In this document: positions 25,475 through 34,041 of the stretch, piece by piece | Layout of the letters: each line of letters opens with the position of its first letter | Numbering within the stretch: the stretch's first letter is position 1 | Source of the DNA: Anaerolineales bacterium UBA6055 | GTDB taxonomy: Bacteria; Chloroflexota; Anaerolineae; Aggregatilineales; Phototrophicaceae | Reading direction: 5' to 3' | Assembly (NCBI GenBank): GCA_002428985.1 | Contig: DIYL01000028.1 | Location: forward strand, 1-45,284 | DNA length: 45,284 nt | Notes under the pieces: generated by a model | Databases searched by the model: none | Seen by the model: the letters and a program-made list of their open reading frames with translations, nothing else | Told to the model about the DNA's origin: nothing | Program-made: the position numbers and the translations under genes

Positions 25475-26077
25475 TTAGAAATTTAGATTTTCAAGAAACT
25501 GATTAAAAACCGCTAACTCTTGGTCGTAGATACTAGAATCAGCCCGGAATGTTATGACTAAAGCTTGTCCTCGTTGTATTGTGAGAATATCTAGCCCAAC
25601 AACAACTGAAGATATCCCTTCAAGAAATGGGCTACTATCACGAGAAACAAATGTATAGTTCATTGCAATTGCTATATCATCATTTGGCAAGACAAAATCA
25701 CTATATCCTAAAATATTGTAATCGATCAAAAACTGTGATCGTCTTAGTGTTAGTTGATCCAACAAATTTCTTTCAACAGTATCATTGCTAATAGGTAGTG
25801 TTTGCACTTGTATAACGGTTTTGAACCCAAGTGTTGTCATATCTCGGACACGAAAAATATAATTGCCATCTTCGTCTAATAGCCAACCTTCAGGGTAATT
25901 TACAGTTAGGCCTGCTTGGATGTTTGAATATACTGTATTTTGACCTAAAGCAGATTCTCTTAGCGTGAACCCAAAGTATAAACCAAAAACAATCACAAAA
26001 AAGCTCAGATAGATTGCCCATCTTTGGCGTTGAGGTAGTGCACTCTGTGCTTGGAGGTCAAGTTCTGTAAGGGACAT
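25475..26077 (-). CDS. Membrane-anchored protein of unknown function
   Basis: The 200-aa product has a short cytosolic N-terminus, one membrane helix at about residues 20-40 (WAIYLSFFVIVFGLYFGF) and an outside domain of 150 residues. That domain begins with VYSNIQAGLTVNYPEGWLLDE, a pattern seen in PsbP/DcrB-like folds where a Tyr-Pro-x-Gly-Trp segment follows a signal or helix; I would not assign the family firmly. The start overlaps the stop of the upstream membrane-protein gene (TAATG) and its stop is 4 bp from the protease start, so the three are a tight operon. Confidence 0.7.
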   Translation of the reverse strand: MSLTELDLQAQSALPQRQRWAIYLSFFVIVFGLYFGFTLRESALGQNTVYSNIQAGLTVNYPEGWLLDEDGNYIFRVRDMTTLGFKTVIQVQTLPISNDTVERNLLDQLTLRRSQFLIDYNILGYSDFVLPNDDIAIAMNYTFVSRDSSPFLEGISSVVVGLDILTIQRGQALVITFRADSSIYDQELAVFNQFLENLNF

Positions 26078-26973
26078 TATTGTGAGTATTTTTCTTCTTC
26101 TCTTCGTTCAGCTACAGTATAGAGAAAAAATATAATACTAGGTATAGCAATCAACACAACTGTGAGAAATCCGATGGCAAATATCGGGCGAGTAAATGCA
26201 CCATTAATTGTTAGCGAACCGTTGATCAGCCCTGACTCAAATGGTGACACCACACCAATAATAAATGCCGATACAAAGATAATTGCAGGTAATAATAAGG
26301 GTAATGCATTATCAAGGGCGGTCTGAGAAATGCCATATGCAAGGATTATGCTAGATGTTATTTGCATTGTATAGTTGCCGAAAACATAAATCATAGCAAG
26401 CGATAGGGTAGGCTGGATGTTAACTATTAGGTTGATATTGATGACTGTAACATAGCCAATCGCACAAGCTATACAAAACGCAATAGTATCGGTTCTCATG
26501 CGTATATTCAGTGGGAACACCAAATACCTCAAAACTACAAATTTGAGTCCGGTATCGACGATGCCTACTGTAAATGTATATCCAATGATTCGATCGAAAG
26601 CAGATTGTAAAGGAATCCACCGTTCTATCTGAAAGAACTCTTGTAGTAGCGGAATACCTATAGCAGAAGCAGTTAGCCCAGAGATGACTGCTAACGAAAC
26701 TAAATGCTGACGTGGCTGTAATACAAAATATTCTGGAATAACTGAAAAAATTAACCAAAGACCAACAGGTAGGGCAACAATAAATAGTGAGAGTATCAAT
26801 GTAATTGTACTATCAAACTCAACACCTATGAGAGTATTTGAGAATACGACAACTATTGCAACTACAATCATTATGGAAATTTGTAAGCCAACACTCCGCC
26901 ACACTCTTCTATATGGATAGGTTTCTTCTTCTATCGGCGGTGCAATAATTTGACTATTATTAAATTGCGACAC
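26077..26973 (-). CDS. PrsW-like polytopic membrane protein with altered catalytic motifs
   Basis: The 298-aa protein has about eight membrane helices after a hydrophilic N-terminus. The segment IVDTGLKFVVLRYLVF followed by TIAFCIACAIGYVTVINI (162-180) lines up with the PrsW protease pattern, in which an EExxK motif is followed by a Gly-rich helix ending in FATIEN. Here EExxK is VDTGLK and the later Glu is replaced by Ile, so the proposed catalytic residues are missing. PrsW is an intramembrane protease that cleaves anti-sigma factors. The relationship is weak and seen by eye only, so a general unknown membrane protein is the fallback. It leads the operon that includes a secreted protease. 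Confidence 0.5.
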   Translation of the reverse strand: MSQFNNSQIIAPPIEEETYPYRRVWRSVGLQISIMIVVAIVVVFSNTLIGVEFDSTITLILSLFIVALPVGLWLIFSVIPEYFVLQPRQHLVSLAVISGLTASAIGIPLLQEFFQIERWIPLQSAFDRIIGYTFTVGIVDTGLKFVVLRYLVFPLNIRMRTDTIAFCIACAIGYVTVININLIVNIQPTLSLAMIYVFGNYTMQITSSIILAYGISQTALDNALPLLLPAIIFVSAFIIGVVSPFESGLINGSLTINGAFTRPIFAIGFLTVVLIAIPSIIFFLYTVAERREEEKYSQ

Positions 26974-27054
26974 TAAAACGCCCTATACTTGATTTAGAAT
27001 TCCAGATAGCCTTTACAAAGTACGCAAATTTTTGATGATTGTAAAGTGGAAACA

Positions 27055-28656
27055 ATGTACTCTATCAAATATATTCCCCTTATATCTATATTAGTCTTCA
27101 CACTTGCCAGTTGTGTGGGTGGTGTTCGTGATATAAGCTGTGAGGATGACCCACGATGTATAATCTACGGTATTACATCTGATATTCTTATTTTAGATCC
27201 TCATGTTTCTGATTCAATTGAATCAGGTATCATATTTCGTCAATTATATGACACACTAATTTATCGGGATAAATCAGGTAGTTTTGTTCCTGGTTTGGCA
27301 CAATCTTGGGAAATTTCAGAAGATGGATTAGAGTACACCTTTTTCCTGCGTGATGATGTAGTGTTTCATGACGGGACTCCATTTAATTCTCAATCTGTTG
27401 CTATTAGTATTGATCGAATTTTTGACCCAAACTTAAATTCGCAAAATGCAAGGTTGCTCCTAGGTGCATTTAGTCGTTATGAAATTTTAGATGATTTTAC
27501 AATACGATTTTACTTATTTGAGCCGTATATACCATTACTTGATGGTTTATCTCAACCCTATTTAGGCATCGTCAGCCCTCAATCTGTTGCAGAATATTCA
27601 CCACTTCGGTATCAATATCACCAGGTTGGCACAGGCCCTTATCGATTAGACAAATACTTACCTGGTGAACGCATTGAAATGAGCCGCAATCCTAACTATG
27701 GATGGGCTCCTCAAATCTACACTTTTCCTGACGGCATAATTATTGAAAGGATTGAGTTTAAGATTATCTCTGATACATCTTTAAACACGGAGTTATTGAT
27801 CGATGGGGAAGTTGATATTGTTGATGAAGTTCCACCGCCAGATGCACGTAATCTATCCAATAATAGTGAATTATTTGTTCTACCAGTGGACATTCCTGGA
27901 CAATCGGTGGTGTTTTATTTCAACATGTTACAAGAACACACCGATAATCCAATTGTAAGACGAGCATTACTTCATGCAACTAACCGCATTGCCATTAGCG
28001 ATAAAGTGTATTTAAATTTTTCACCTGTTGCTTGGGCGCCATTATCAGGGTCAACACAATATTCACATACAGGATATATTAACCAATTTCCGTTCGATTT
28101 GAATGAATCTATTGCGTTACTTGAAAGTGCTGGATATGTTGATACAGATGGCGATGGTTTTTTAGAGTTGAATGGAAGTAAATTAGAGTTAGACATGCTA
28201 ATACCTCCATGGGGACAGTTACCACAAGTAGGGGATTTCCTGCGTGAGCAATGGCGTGCTATCGGTGTTGATTTGATTATTAATCCTATTCCCGGTTTTA
28301 ACAGTTTGTCGAATCGTATCCAAAGTGGAGATTACAATCTTATATCATTCGATGTGTTTGGAATTGACCCATCGCTTCTAACTCCTATATTCGCAAGCAA
28401 TGCAAATAATAATGTTATTGGATATTCAAATGAAAGACTAGATGATCTGATCCGACAAGCTACACAGGAGCGAGATGAATTTACACGTCGGAGTCAGTAC
28501 TTTCAGATACAGTCAATTATTATGGATGAAACGTTAATTCTGCCTATACGCGACTATGTCAATATCGTTGCATCACGCAGTTGGATTTCTAATCTTCAGT
28601 TTGATGCTTATGGATGGTATCCACTGCTATACGATGCACGTATAAATATAAATTAA
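27055..28656 (+). CDS. Extracellular solute-binding lipoprotein, family 5 (peptide/nickel type)
   Basis: These lipoproteins deliver peptides, nickel or other solutes to ABC importers. I chose ATG 27055 over GTG 27046. The signal ends in a lipobox LASC with C20. Family 5 motifs follow: RQLYDTLIYRDKSGSFVPGLAQSWEIS, YTFFLRDDVVFHDGTPFNS and GTGPYRLDKYLPGERIEMSRNPNY. The length (533 aa) is normal. No permease or ATPase genes are nearby, so it is an orphan binding protein. Its TAA stop overlaps the stop of the convergent IPK gene. Confidence 0.92.
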   Translation: MYSIKYIPLISILVFTLASCVGGVRDISCEDDPRCIIYGITSDILILDPHVSDSIESGIIFRQLYDTLIYRDKSGSFVPGLAQSWEISEDGLEYTFFLRDDVVFHDGTPFNSQSVAISIDRIFDPNLNSQNARLLLGAFSRYEILDDFTIRFYLFEPYIPLLDGLSQPYLGIVSPQSVAEYSPLRYQYHQVGTGPYRLDKYLPGERIEMSRNPNYGWAPQIYTFPDGIIIERIEFKIISDTSLNTELLIDGEVDIVDEVPPPDARNLSNNSELFVLPVDIPGQSVVFYFNMLQEHTDNPIVRRALLHATNRIAISDKVYLNFSPVAWAPLSGSTQYSHTGYINQFPFDLNESIALLESAGYVDTDGDGFLELNGSKLELDMLIPPWGQLPQVGDFLREQWRAIGVDLIINPIPGFNSLSNRIQSGDYNLISFDVFGIDPSLLTPIFASNANNNVIGYSNERLDDLIRQATQERDEFTRRSQYFQIQSIIMDETLILPIRDYVNIVASRSWISNLQFDAYGWYPLLYDARININ

Positions 28657-29441
28657 TCGATTGTAATTGTTGTGCCTATTGAGTTATCCGGATGTAGAAT
28701 TTCATGAAGGATATCGGGTTTAGTCCCATTTGCAATAACAATTTGCAGGTCGGGATGAAATTGAACAATTTGTAACATGTCATACACTTTTTGATACATA
28801 CCACCTGTCACATCTATGCCGCTGGCACCCTTTAATTGATCAACAATAGTTTCAAATGATTTGGGTGTAATTTGAGTGATAACCTGACCTTCTGAATTGA
28901 AGACCCCGTCGACTTCTCCAAGAAGAATGATTTTTTCGACATTTATATGTTTAATTATGTATTGGAACAATGATTCTGTAGAGATAATTGTTCCACCTAA
29001 TCTAGTATCAAGTGAAACATCACCATGAACAAGAGGGATGAGATTTGCATCTAAATATTGTCTAAGCGTTGATGTATCAAAATATTCCACATTGCCATGA
29101 TTTGATACCAAGGAGGCAGATGGATGCAAACGGATAACGGGTAAGTCACTAACAATAAATTCTGACCAAACAAGCTGACTTAATTCTGATGCGGCGTATG
29201 CTACTTTAGTAAATCCTAACCACTGTTCGTTTGATGTAACCCCATTTATAGTGTCATACTTACTAGCTTCTATATGTCCAAATGAACCACTACCATGACC
29301 AATAATCCATTTTTTATCCGAGTACTTTTCTCTGATATTCTGTAGTTGAATCACGATTTTGCTCAACACATCACGGCGGAATGTTTTTGATTGTTTCTTG
29401 TCAGTAATGAGTGAGCCACCTAGCTTTAGTAGAATTGTCAT
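28653..29441 (-). CDS. ipk: Isopentenyl phosphate kinase (alternative mevalonate pathway)
   Basis: IPK phosphorylates isopentenyl phosphate to isopentenyl diphosphate. The 262-aa protein is of the amino acid kinase fold. It has the N-terminal LLKLGGSLITDKK, the diagnostic IIGHGSGSFGH (the His orients isopentenyl phosphate), LVHGDVSLD, LLGEVDGVF and DVTGGMYQKV near the end. It lies 14 bp after the mevalonate kinase gene in the same operon. This enzyme replaces the classical phosphomevalonate kinase plus diphosphomevalonate decarboxylase order. Chloroflexota such as Roseiflexus are known to use the IPK route; no phosphomevalonate kinase is seen here. Confidence 0.93.
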   Translation of the reverse strand: MTILLKLGGSLITDKKQSKTFRRDVLSKIVIQLQNIREKYSDKKWIIGHGSGSFGHIEASKYDTINGVTSNEQWLGFTKVAYAASELSQLVWSEFIVSDLPVIRLHPSASLVSNHGNVEYFDTSTLRQYLDANLIPLVHGDVSLDTRLGGTIISTESLFQYIIKHINVEKIILLGEVDGVFNSEGQVITQITPKSFETIVDQLKGASGIDVTGGMYQKVYDMLQIVQFHPDLQIVIANGTKPDILHEILHPDNSIGTTITID

Positions 29442-29455
29442 CTTAGACCCTCAAT

Positions 29456-30418
29456 CTATTTTACTGTTGTCAACAAAACTCGTTTGGCACCTGCAGACAA
29501 AAGCTGATGTTTGACAGCCTCAATTTTGGTCTGTGGTACCAATGCAATCATATTTCCACCACGTCCACCACCTGACAACTTTGCACCAAGTGCACCTGAT
29601 TGTATCGCAGTTTCTACAAGTATATCTAATTCACGAGATGAGACAGTTAAAGCCTGCAATAATTTGTGACTCTGTATCATGAGCTTGCCGACTTTAACCA
29701 AATTACCGATTTTGATTGCTTCAGTAGCAGAATTAACAATAGATTCAATGTCATCGAAAATATTCTGAATATTGTCGGTATTGTTTTCATACAAGTCTTT
29801 TACGTCACCAACAGCTTCATGTGTCGGTGCTGGAATACCTGTGTCAGCGATAAGAATATTGAAAGGTTTACTAATAGAGAGCGGTTCAATCGGATGATTT
29901 TTCTTAAATTTGATAGCTTTTTCATACACAATGACAGTATTGTCTATCCCACTTGGTGTGCCATGATGAATTTTCTCAACTTCGAATACAAATGAATTGA
30001 GATCATCATTTGAGATATTGTATCCTAACATTTGTGCAATAGCACGTCCGATAGCTGTTGATACTGCTGCGCCACTACCTAATCCACTTGCAATTGGTAT
30101 GTCTGACGTAATCTTAATGTATCCTGATGGAATAGTCGCATCATAATAATCAAGTATTTGCTGGACAATACGCGCAAACGGATTATTAATATCTGACATA
30201 TTAGGTTTTAAAGATATTTCTTTGTTTTCTAGATCTTCGGCAATGATATTTAGATTACCTGACTTTGTTATTGCCCAATTGACTTTAACACGCAAATCAG
30301 ACAATGGTACAGCAATAGAGGGAACACCATATACAACTGCATGTTCGCCGAAGAGAATAATTTTACCTGGGGCGCTCGCCATATTACTTGATAATATATT
30401 TCTTTCTTGTATTGTCAT
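29456..30418 (-). CDS. mvk: Mevalonate kinase
   Basis: The enzyme makes mevalonate 5-phosphate with ATP. The 320-aa GHMP kinase has ASAPGKIILFGEHAVVYG near the N-terminus, the phosphate loop SGLGSGAAVSTAIG, the HHGTPSGIDNTV motif with the catalytic Asp, and the C-terminal SGGGRGGNMIAL. LFGEHAVVYG is the usual mevalonate-kinase signature. The start codon is uncertain; a shorter form at ASAPGK (12 codons in) lacks a good ribosome site. It sits between the prenyltransferase and IPK genes. Confidence 0.93.
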   Translation of the reverse strand: MTIQERNILSSNMASAPGKIILFGEHAVVYGVPSIAVPLSDLRVKVNWAITKSGNLNIIAEDLENKEISLKPNMSDINNPFARIVQQILDYYDATIPSGYIKITSDIPIASGLGSGAAVSTAIGRAIAQMLGYNISNDDLNSFVFEVEKIHHGTPSGIDNTVIVYEKAIKFKKNHPIEPLSISKPFNILIADTGIPAPTHEAVGDVKDLYENNTDNIQNIFDDIESIVNSATEAIKIGNLVKVGKLMIQSHKLLQALTVSSRELDILVETAIQSGALGAKLSGGGRGGNMIALVPQTKIEAVKHQLLSAGAKRVLLTTVK

Positions 30419-30457
30419 TATTCAAGATGCCTGCCAAAAGCTCGCAATCATATCATT

Positions 30458-31348
30458 CTACAAGGGTTTTAAGACATACAGGATTAGAATAAACAACATA
30501 CTCGCTAATCCTACGGTAACTTGTATGTGTCGATCTTTCAATAAGACTTCATCTGGCGCGCCACCTTCTTCTTTAACATGAATTAAATATAAATATCGTA
30601 ATAATCCATATAGAACAAATGGTACGGTTGTTAATCCTAAGTTAGTGCCATCAATGGTCATTGTTTCGACTTCAATTGTGTACAGTAGATAGGTAATCAA
30701 TGTGGATGTTGTTACTATACGCAAAATTTCATCAAGTAGCTGAAGATTATATTGCTGGAAAATAGGGCGGGTGTTTTTTGCTTTATCACCTAATTTAATA
30801 AGTTCTTGACGTCGTTTAGCAACAACTAGGAACAAAGCAAGTAGTCCTGTAAATGCATAAAGCCAAGGTGATATTTCAACATCAATAACAATGCCACCTG
30901 CCATGACTCGCAGTACAAATCCAAACGAAACTGAGAGAATGTCTAGTAAAACAATGTGTTTGAGCCGATATGAATATAAAATTTGCAAAATAAGATAGAC
31001 TAATAGAATAACAGCAAGCTCTGGATCAAAAATAATAGCAATTATCAGTGTAATTATAGGTATGATAATGGATGCTACTCTAGCGACAGGGATTGGTAAC
31101 TTGCCTGATGGTATTGGTCTAAAACGTTTGGTTGGGTGCTGTTTATCGTTTTCAACATCAGTTAAATCGTTGATGATATAAATTGTACCAGACATGAGAA
31201 TCAATAATATACTTGTGATGATTACTCGGACCAGCGAATCAATATCAGTTAACTTTGCGTCAAACACAATTGCAGGAAAAACAAAAAGAATATTTTTGGT
31301 CCATTGTTTTGGACGCATCGTTTGAATTAAACCAGTCAGTGCTTGCAT
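30458..31348 (-). CDS. UbiA-family prenyltransferase, decaprenyl-phosphate phosphoribosyltransferase-like
   Basis: The start is ATG 31348, with GGAG five bases upstream; the frame runs further upstream to 31405. The product (296 aa) has eight or nine membrane helices. The N-terminus LIQTMRPKQWTKNILFVFP and the Asp-rich motif NDLTDVENDKQHPTKRFRPI match the DPPR synthase branch of UbiA, which transfers phosphoribose from PRPP to a polyprenyl phosphate. That lipid is the arabinofuranose donor precursor in actinobacteria; its use here is unknown. Its place in the mevalonate operon suggests coupling of isoprenoid supply with a lipid-linked sugar. A different prenyl-transfer activity is possible. 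Confidence 0.85.
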   Translation of the reverse strand: MQALTGLIQTMRPKQWTKNILFVFPAIVFDAKLTDIDSLVRVIITSILLILMSGTIYIINDLTDVENDKQHPTKRFRPIPSGKLPIPVARVASIIIPIITLIIAIIFDPELAVILLVYLILQILYSYRLKHIVLLDILSVSFGFVLRVMAGGIVIDVEISPWLYAFTGLLALFLVVAKRRQELIKLGDKAKNTRPIFQQYNLQLLDEILRIVTTSTLITYLLYTIEVETMTIDGTNLGLTTVPFVLYGLLRYLYLIHVKEEGGAPDEVLLKDRHIQVTVGLASMLFILILYVLKPL

Positions 31349-31442
31349 GAATTCTCCATGTATGGGTGTAGACAGGAACAATAGTCTAATGATATTGTGC
31401 AACAATGCTAGATTTAATTCTAATGGGAAATAGTGAGATTAG

Positions 31443-32441
31443 ATGATGGTTTCAAAATACAATGCAATTGCTCGTGCACATTCTAATATTGCTTTCATAA
31501 AATACTGGGGCAATAAAAATGATGAATTGAGATTGGCAGCAAATTCATCTATCAGCATGAACTTAAAAGATTTATATACAACGACTCAGGTTGAATGGTC
31601 GGATAATATCTCTGATGATGTGTTGTCAATTAATCGTAAGCAGGCGGATGAGAGTGCTAGAAAACGTGTTAGTTCACATCTACAATTGATCCGAGATCGA
31701 TTTAATGTCTCTAAGTTTGCTACAGTAAATTCAATCAATAACTTCCCTATGGGCACTGGAATCGCATCATCAGCATCATCATTTGCTGCATTGACCTTGG
31801 CAGGTGTAGAAGCTTTAGGTGAGTCTATGTCAGAGAAAGAACTGTCGGCACTTGCGCGTCGTGGTTCTGGATCGGCATCAAGATCTATTCCAGCTGGAAT
31901 TGTAGAATGGCATGCAGGAGATACTGATGAAACCTCATATGCCGATACATTTACACAATCAAGTCACTGGGATTTAGTTGATGTGATTGCGATTATTAGT
32001 AAACATCATAAGAGAACAGGTTCAAGCGCAGGACATACAACTGCTGGTACGAGTGTCCTTCAATCTGTAAGGGTAGAAAGTGCTGCGAAACGGTTAGAAG
32101 ATGTAAAAGACGCTATTGTTAAAAAAGACTTCGAACTATTTGCTGATGTTGTTGAGGAAGATAGCAATCTTATGCATGCTGTAATGATGACAAGTCGCCC
32201 TCCATTATTCTATTGGGAAGCAACGTCATTAGAGATCATGAAGACTATACGCGACGAACGCATCAATAATAGATTACAAGTGTGTTATACATTAGACGCA
32301 GGTCCTAATGTACATTGTATTTGTATTAGAGAACATGCTGAACAAGTAATATCGCTATTGCAAGATATATCTAGTCATATAGAGATACGCACATCCTCAG
32401 CAGGAGAAGGTGCACACATTGTTCAGAGTTTAAATGAATAG
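31443..32441 (+). CDS. Mevalonate phosphate decarboxylase (GHMP family; probably acts on mevalonate 5-phosphate)
   Basis: The 332-aa protein resembles diphosphomevalonate decarboxylase: NIAFIKYWGNKND, the ATP loop FPMGTGIASSASS, SASRSIPAGIVEW (catalytic Arg) and YTLDAGPNVH (catalytic Asp). All core residues are present, so it should decarboxylate. An IPK and no phosphomevalonate kinase are nearby, and Roseiflexus has a mevalonate-5-phosphate decarboxylase of this type. I therefore infer mevalonate 5-phosphate as substrate, giving isopentenyl phosphate. The sequence alone does not decide this. It is divergent from the prenyltransferase operon, with a 94-bp gap for promoters. RseP follows 81 bp downstream. 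Confidence 0.9.
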   Translation: MMVSKYNAIARAHSNIAFIKYWGNKNDELRLAANSSISMNLKDLYTTTQVEWSDNISDDVLSINRKQADESARKRVSSHLQLIRDRFNVSKFATVNSINNFPMGTGIASSASSFAALTLAGVEALGESMSEKELSALARRGSGSASRSIPAGIVEWHAGDTDETSYADTFTQSSHWDLVDVIAIISKHHKRTGSSAGHTTAGTSVLQSVRVESAAKRLEDVKDAIVKKDFELFADVVEEDSNLMHAVMMTSRPPLFYWEATSLEIMKTIRDERINNRLQVCYTLDAGPNVHCICIREHAEQVISLLQDISSHIEIRTSSAGEGAHIVQSLNE

Positions 32442-32522
32442 TAGTGTATAAGGATTGCTTGCCATTGAATGTGTTTGCCCCTTATAATATTCAATATGTT
32501 AAACATAAAGAGGTAACTTGTA

Positions 32523-34022
32523 ATGCTAGTTTCTGCTGTAGGTAGTGATATTTTCTTGGCTATCGTTGCGTTTGCAATAATCCTAATTCCTGCAATTATC
32601 ATCCATGAGTTGGGACATTTCTTTGCTGCAAAGATAGTAGGAATCAATGTTCTTGAATTTGGTATTGGCTTTCCACCGCGTGTTGGACGTTTATTTACGT
32701 GGGGTGAAACTGAGTTTACCATTAATCTGTTGCCGATTGGTGGTTTCGTTCGCCCACTTGGCGAAGACATGATAGGTCCTGTAGGCGAAGAAAAAATGAA
32801 ACGAGATCGTGAAACAATCCGAGATCGTTACGAAGAAGAAGTTTACATATCTGAACGTGAAGAACTTAGACATCGTGGTATTGATGATAGTGACATGATG
32901 TCTGTTAATGAAGCACCTCCAGTTGGTCGAATCTTCTTTATGGCGGCTGGAGCATTAGCTAACTTTGCAACAGCAATGGTCCTCTTCTTCATTGTCGCAT
33001 TGATTGGTTTACCTACTATGGTTGGTGGATTAAGCCAAGTTGTGTCTATACCTGAAGGCTCTATTTTCTATCAGACTGAAGTTAAAGTTGGTGATGCTGT
33101 CGAAAAGGTTAATGGCGAACATTTCGAGAGCTTTATCACATTCTACGATGTACTTGAGGAAAACGCTGGTCAATCCGTTACATTATCAATGCTACGCAAT
33201 AAGACAGGTGAGACTTATGATGTCGTTGTAATACCAGACGCTTCTCAAAATGCTGGTTTTGTCCAAATTACTGGTGTTCAAGAGGACTCTCCTGCATTTT
33301 CAGCGGGTATCAAGGCTGGTGATCTGATTTCTCATATTGATGGCAATATGATACCGGCATCAGGAAACCCAGCCGCTTACTTACAAGCTGAAACACGTCG
33401 ATTTGAGGGACGTGCTATGCCTTTGACAATTTTGCGCGAGCATGCTGATGGTCGTAGTGAAGTGGTTAATCTAACTGTTACACCACGTTTGAATCCACCT
33501 GAGGGTAAAGGGCGTATGGGTGTTCTAATTCGCTCCCAATTTGGTATAAATGACAATACACGCTTTGCTGATGCTGGTTTCAAAAATGAACTTATTCCGC
33601 AAGATATTTCAGGTGCAATCTCACACAGTATTAACACAACTGTCAATACATTTAAGCTTATTGCATCTATACCAGGGCAATTGATGGATGGCTCTTTAAG
33701 CGGTGAAGATGCTCGACCTATCAGTATCATTGGGATTAGTAAAATCGGCGGAGAATTCATTCAACGTAGTATTCAGGAAGGTCCAGGTCTACTGTTGAAT
33801 TTCATCGCATTAATTAGTATTTTCTTAGGCGTTAGTAATTTACTGCCAATTCCTGCTCTTGATGGTGGACGGATTGTATTCGTTCTCATCGAAATGGTGC
33901 GTGGAAAGCCTATTGATCCAGAAGTGGAAGGGCGTATTCATCAGATTGGTATTATGATTTTACTAGCTCTTGGTGTGTTAGTCATGATTTATGATGTGAT
34001 CAACCCACCGACCATTCCATAA
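32523..34022 (+). CDS. rseP: RseP-like intramembrane site-2 metalloprotease
   Basis: Site-2 proteases cut membrane-bound regulators such as anti-sigma factors. The 499-aa protein has the zinc motif IIHELGHFFAAK (H28, E29, H32) in its first helix and the LLPIPALDGGRIVF motif near the C-terminus. Between them lie two PDZ-like regions (VVSIPEGSIFYQTEVKVGDAVEKVNG and VQEDSPAFSAGIKAGDLISHIDG). A charged stretch of about 60 residues after GGFVRPLGED (EEKMKRDRETIRDRYEEE) is longer than in E. coli RseP. AGAGG lies nine bases before ATG 32523. The HEAT-repeat gene follows 20 bp later. Confidence 0.92.
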   Translation: MLVSAVGSDIFLAIVAFAIILIPAIIIHELGHFFAAKIVGINVLEFGIGFPPRVGRLFTWGETEFTINLLPIGGFVRPLGEDMIGPVGEEKMKRDRETIRDRYEEEVYISEREELRHRGIDDSDMMSVNEAPPVGRIFFMAAGALANFATAMVLFFIVALIGLPTMVGGLSQVVSIPEGSIFYQTEVKVGDAVEKVNGEHFESFITFYDVLEENAGQSVTLSMLRNKTGETYDVVVIPDASQNAGFVQITGVQEDSPAFSAGIKAGDLISHIDGNMIPASGNPAAYLQAETRRFEGRAMPLTILREHADGRSEVVNLTVTPRLNPPEGKGRMGVLIRSQFGINDNTRFADAGFKNELIPQDISGAISHSINTTVNTFKLIASIPGQLMDGSLSGEDARPISIIGISKIGGEFIQRSIQEGPGLLLNFIALISIFLGVSNLLPIPALDGGRIVFVLIEMVRGKPIDPEVEGRIHQIGIMILLALGVLVMIYDVINPPTIP

Positions 34023-34041
34023 AGTAGTAATAGGATAATCA

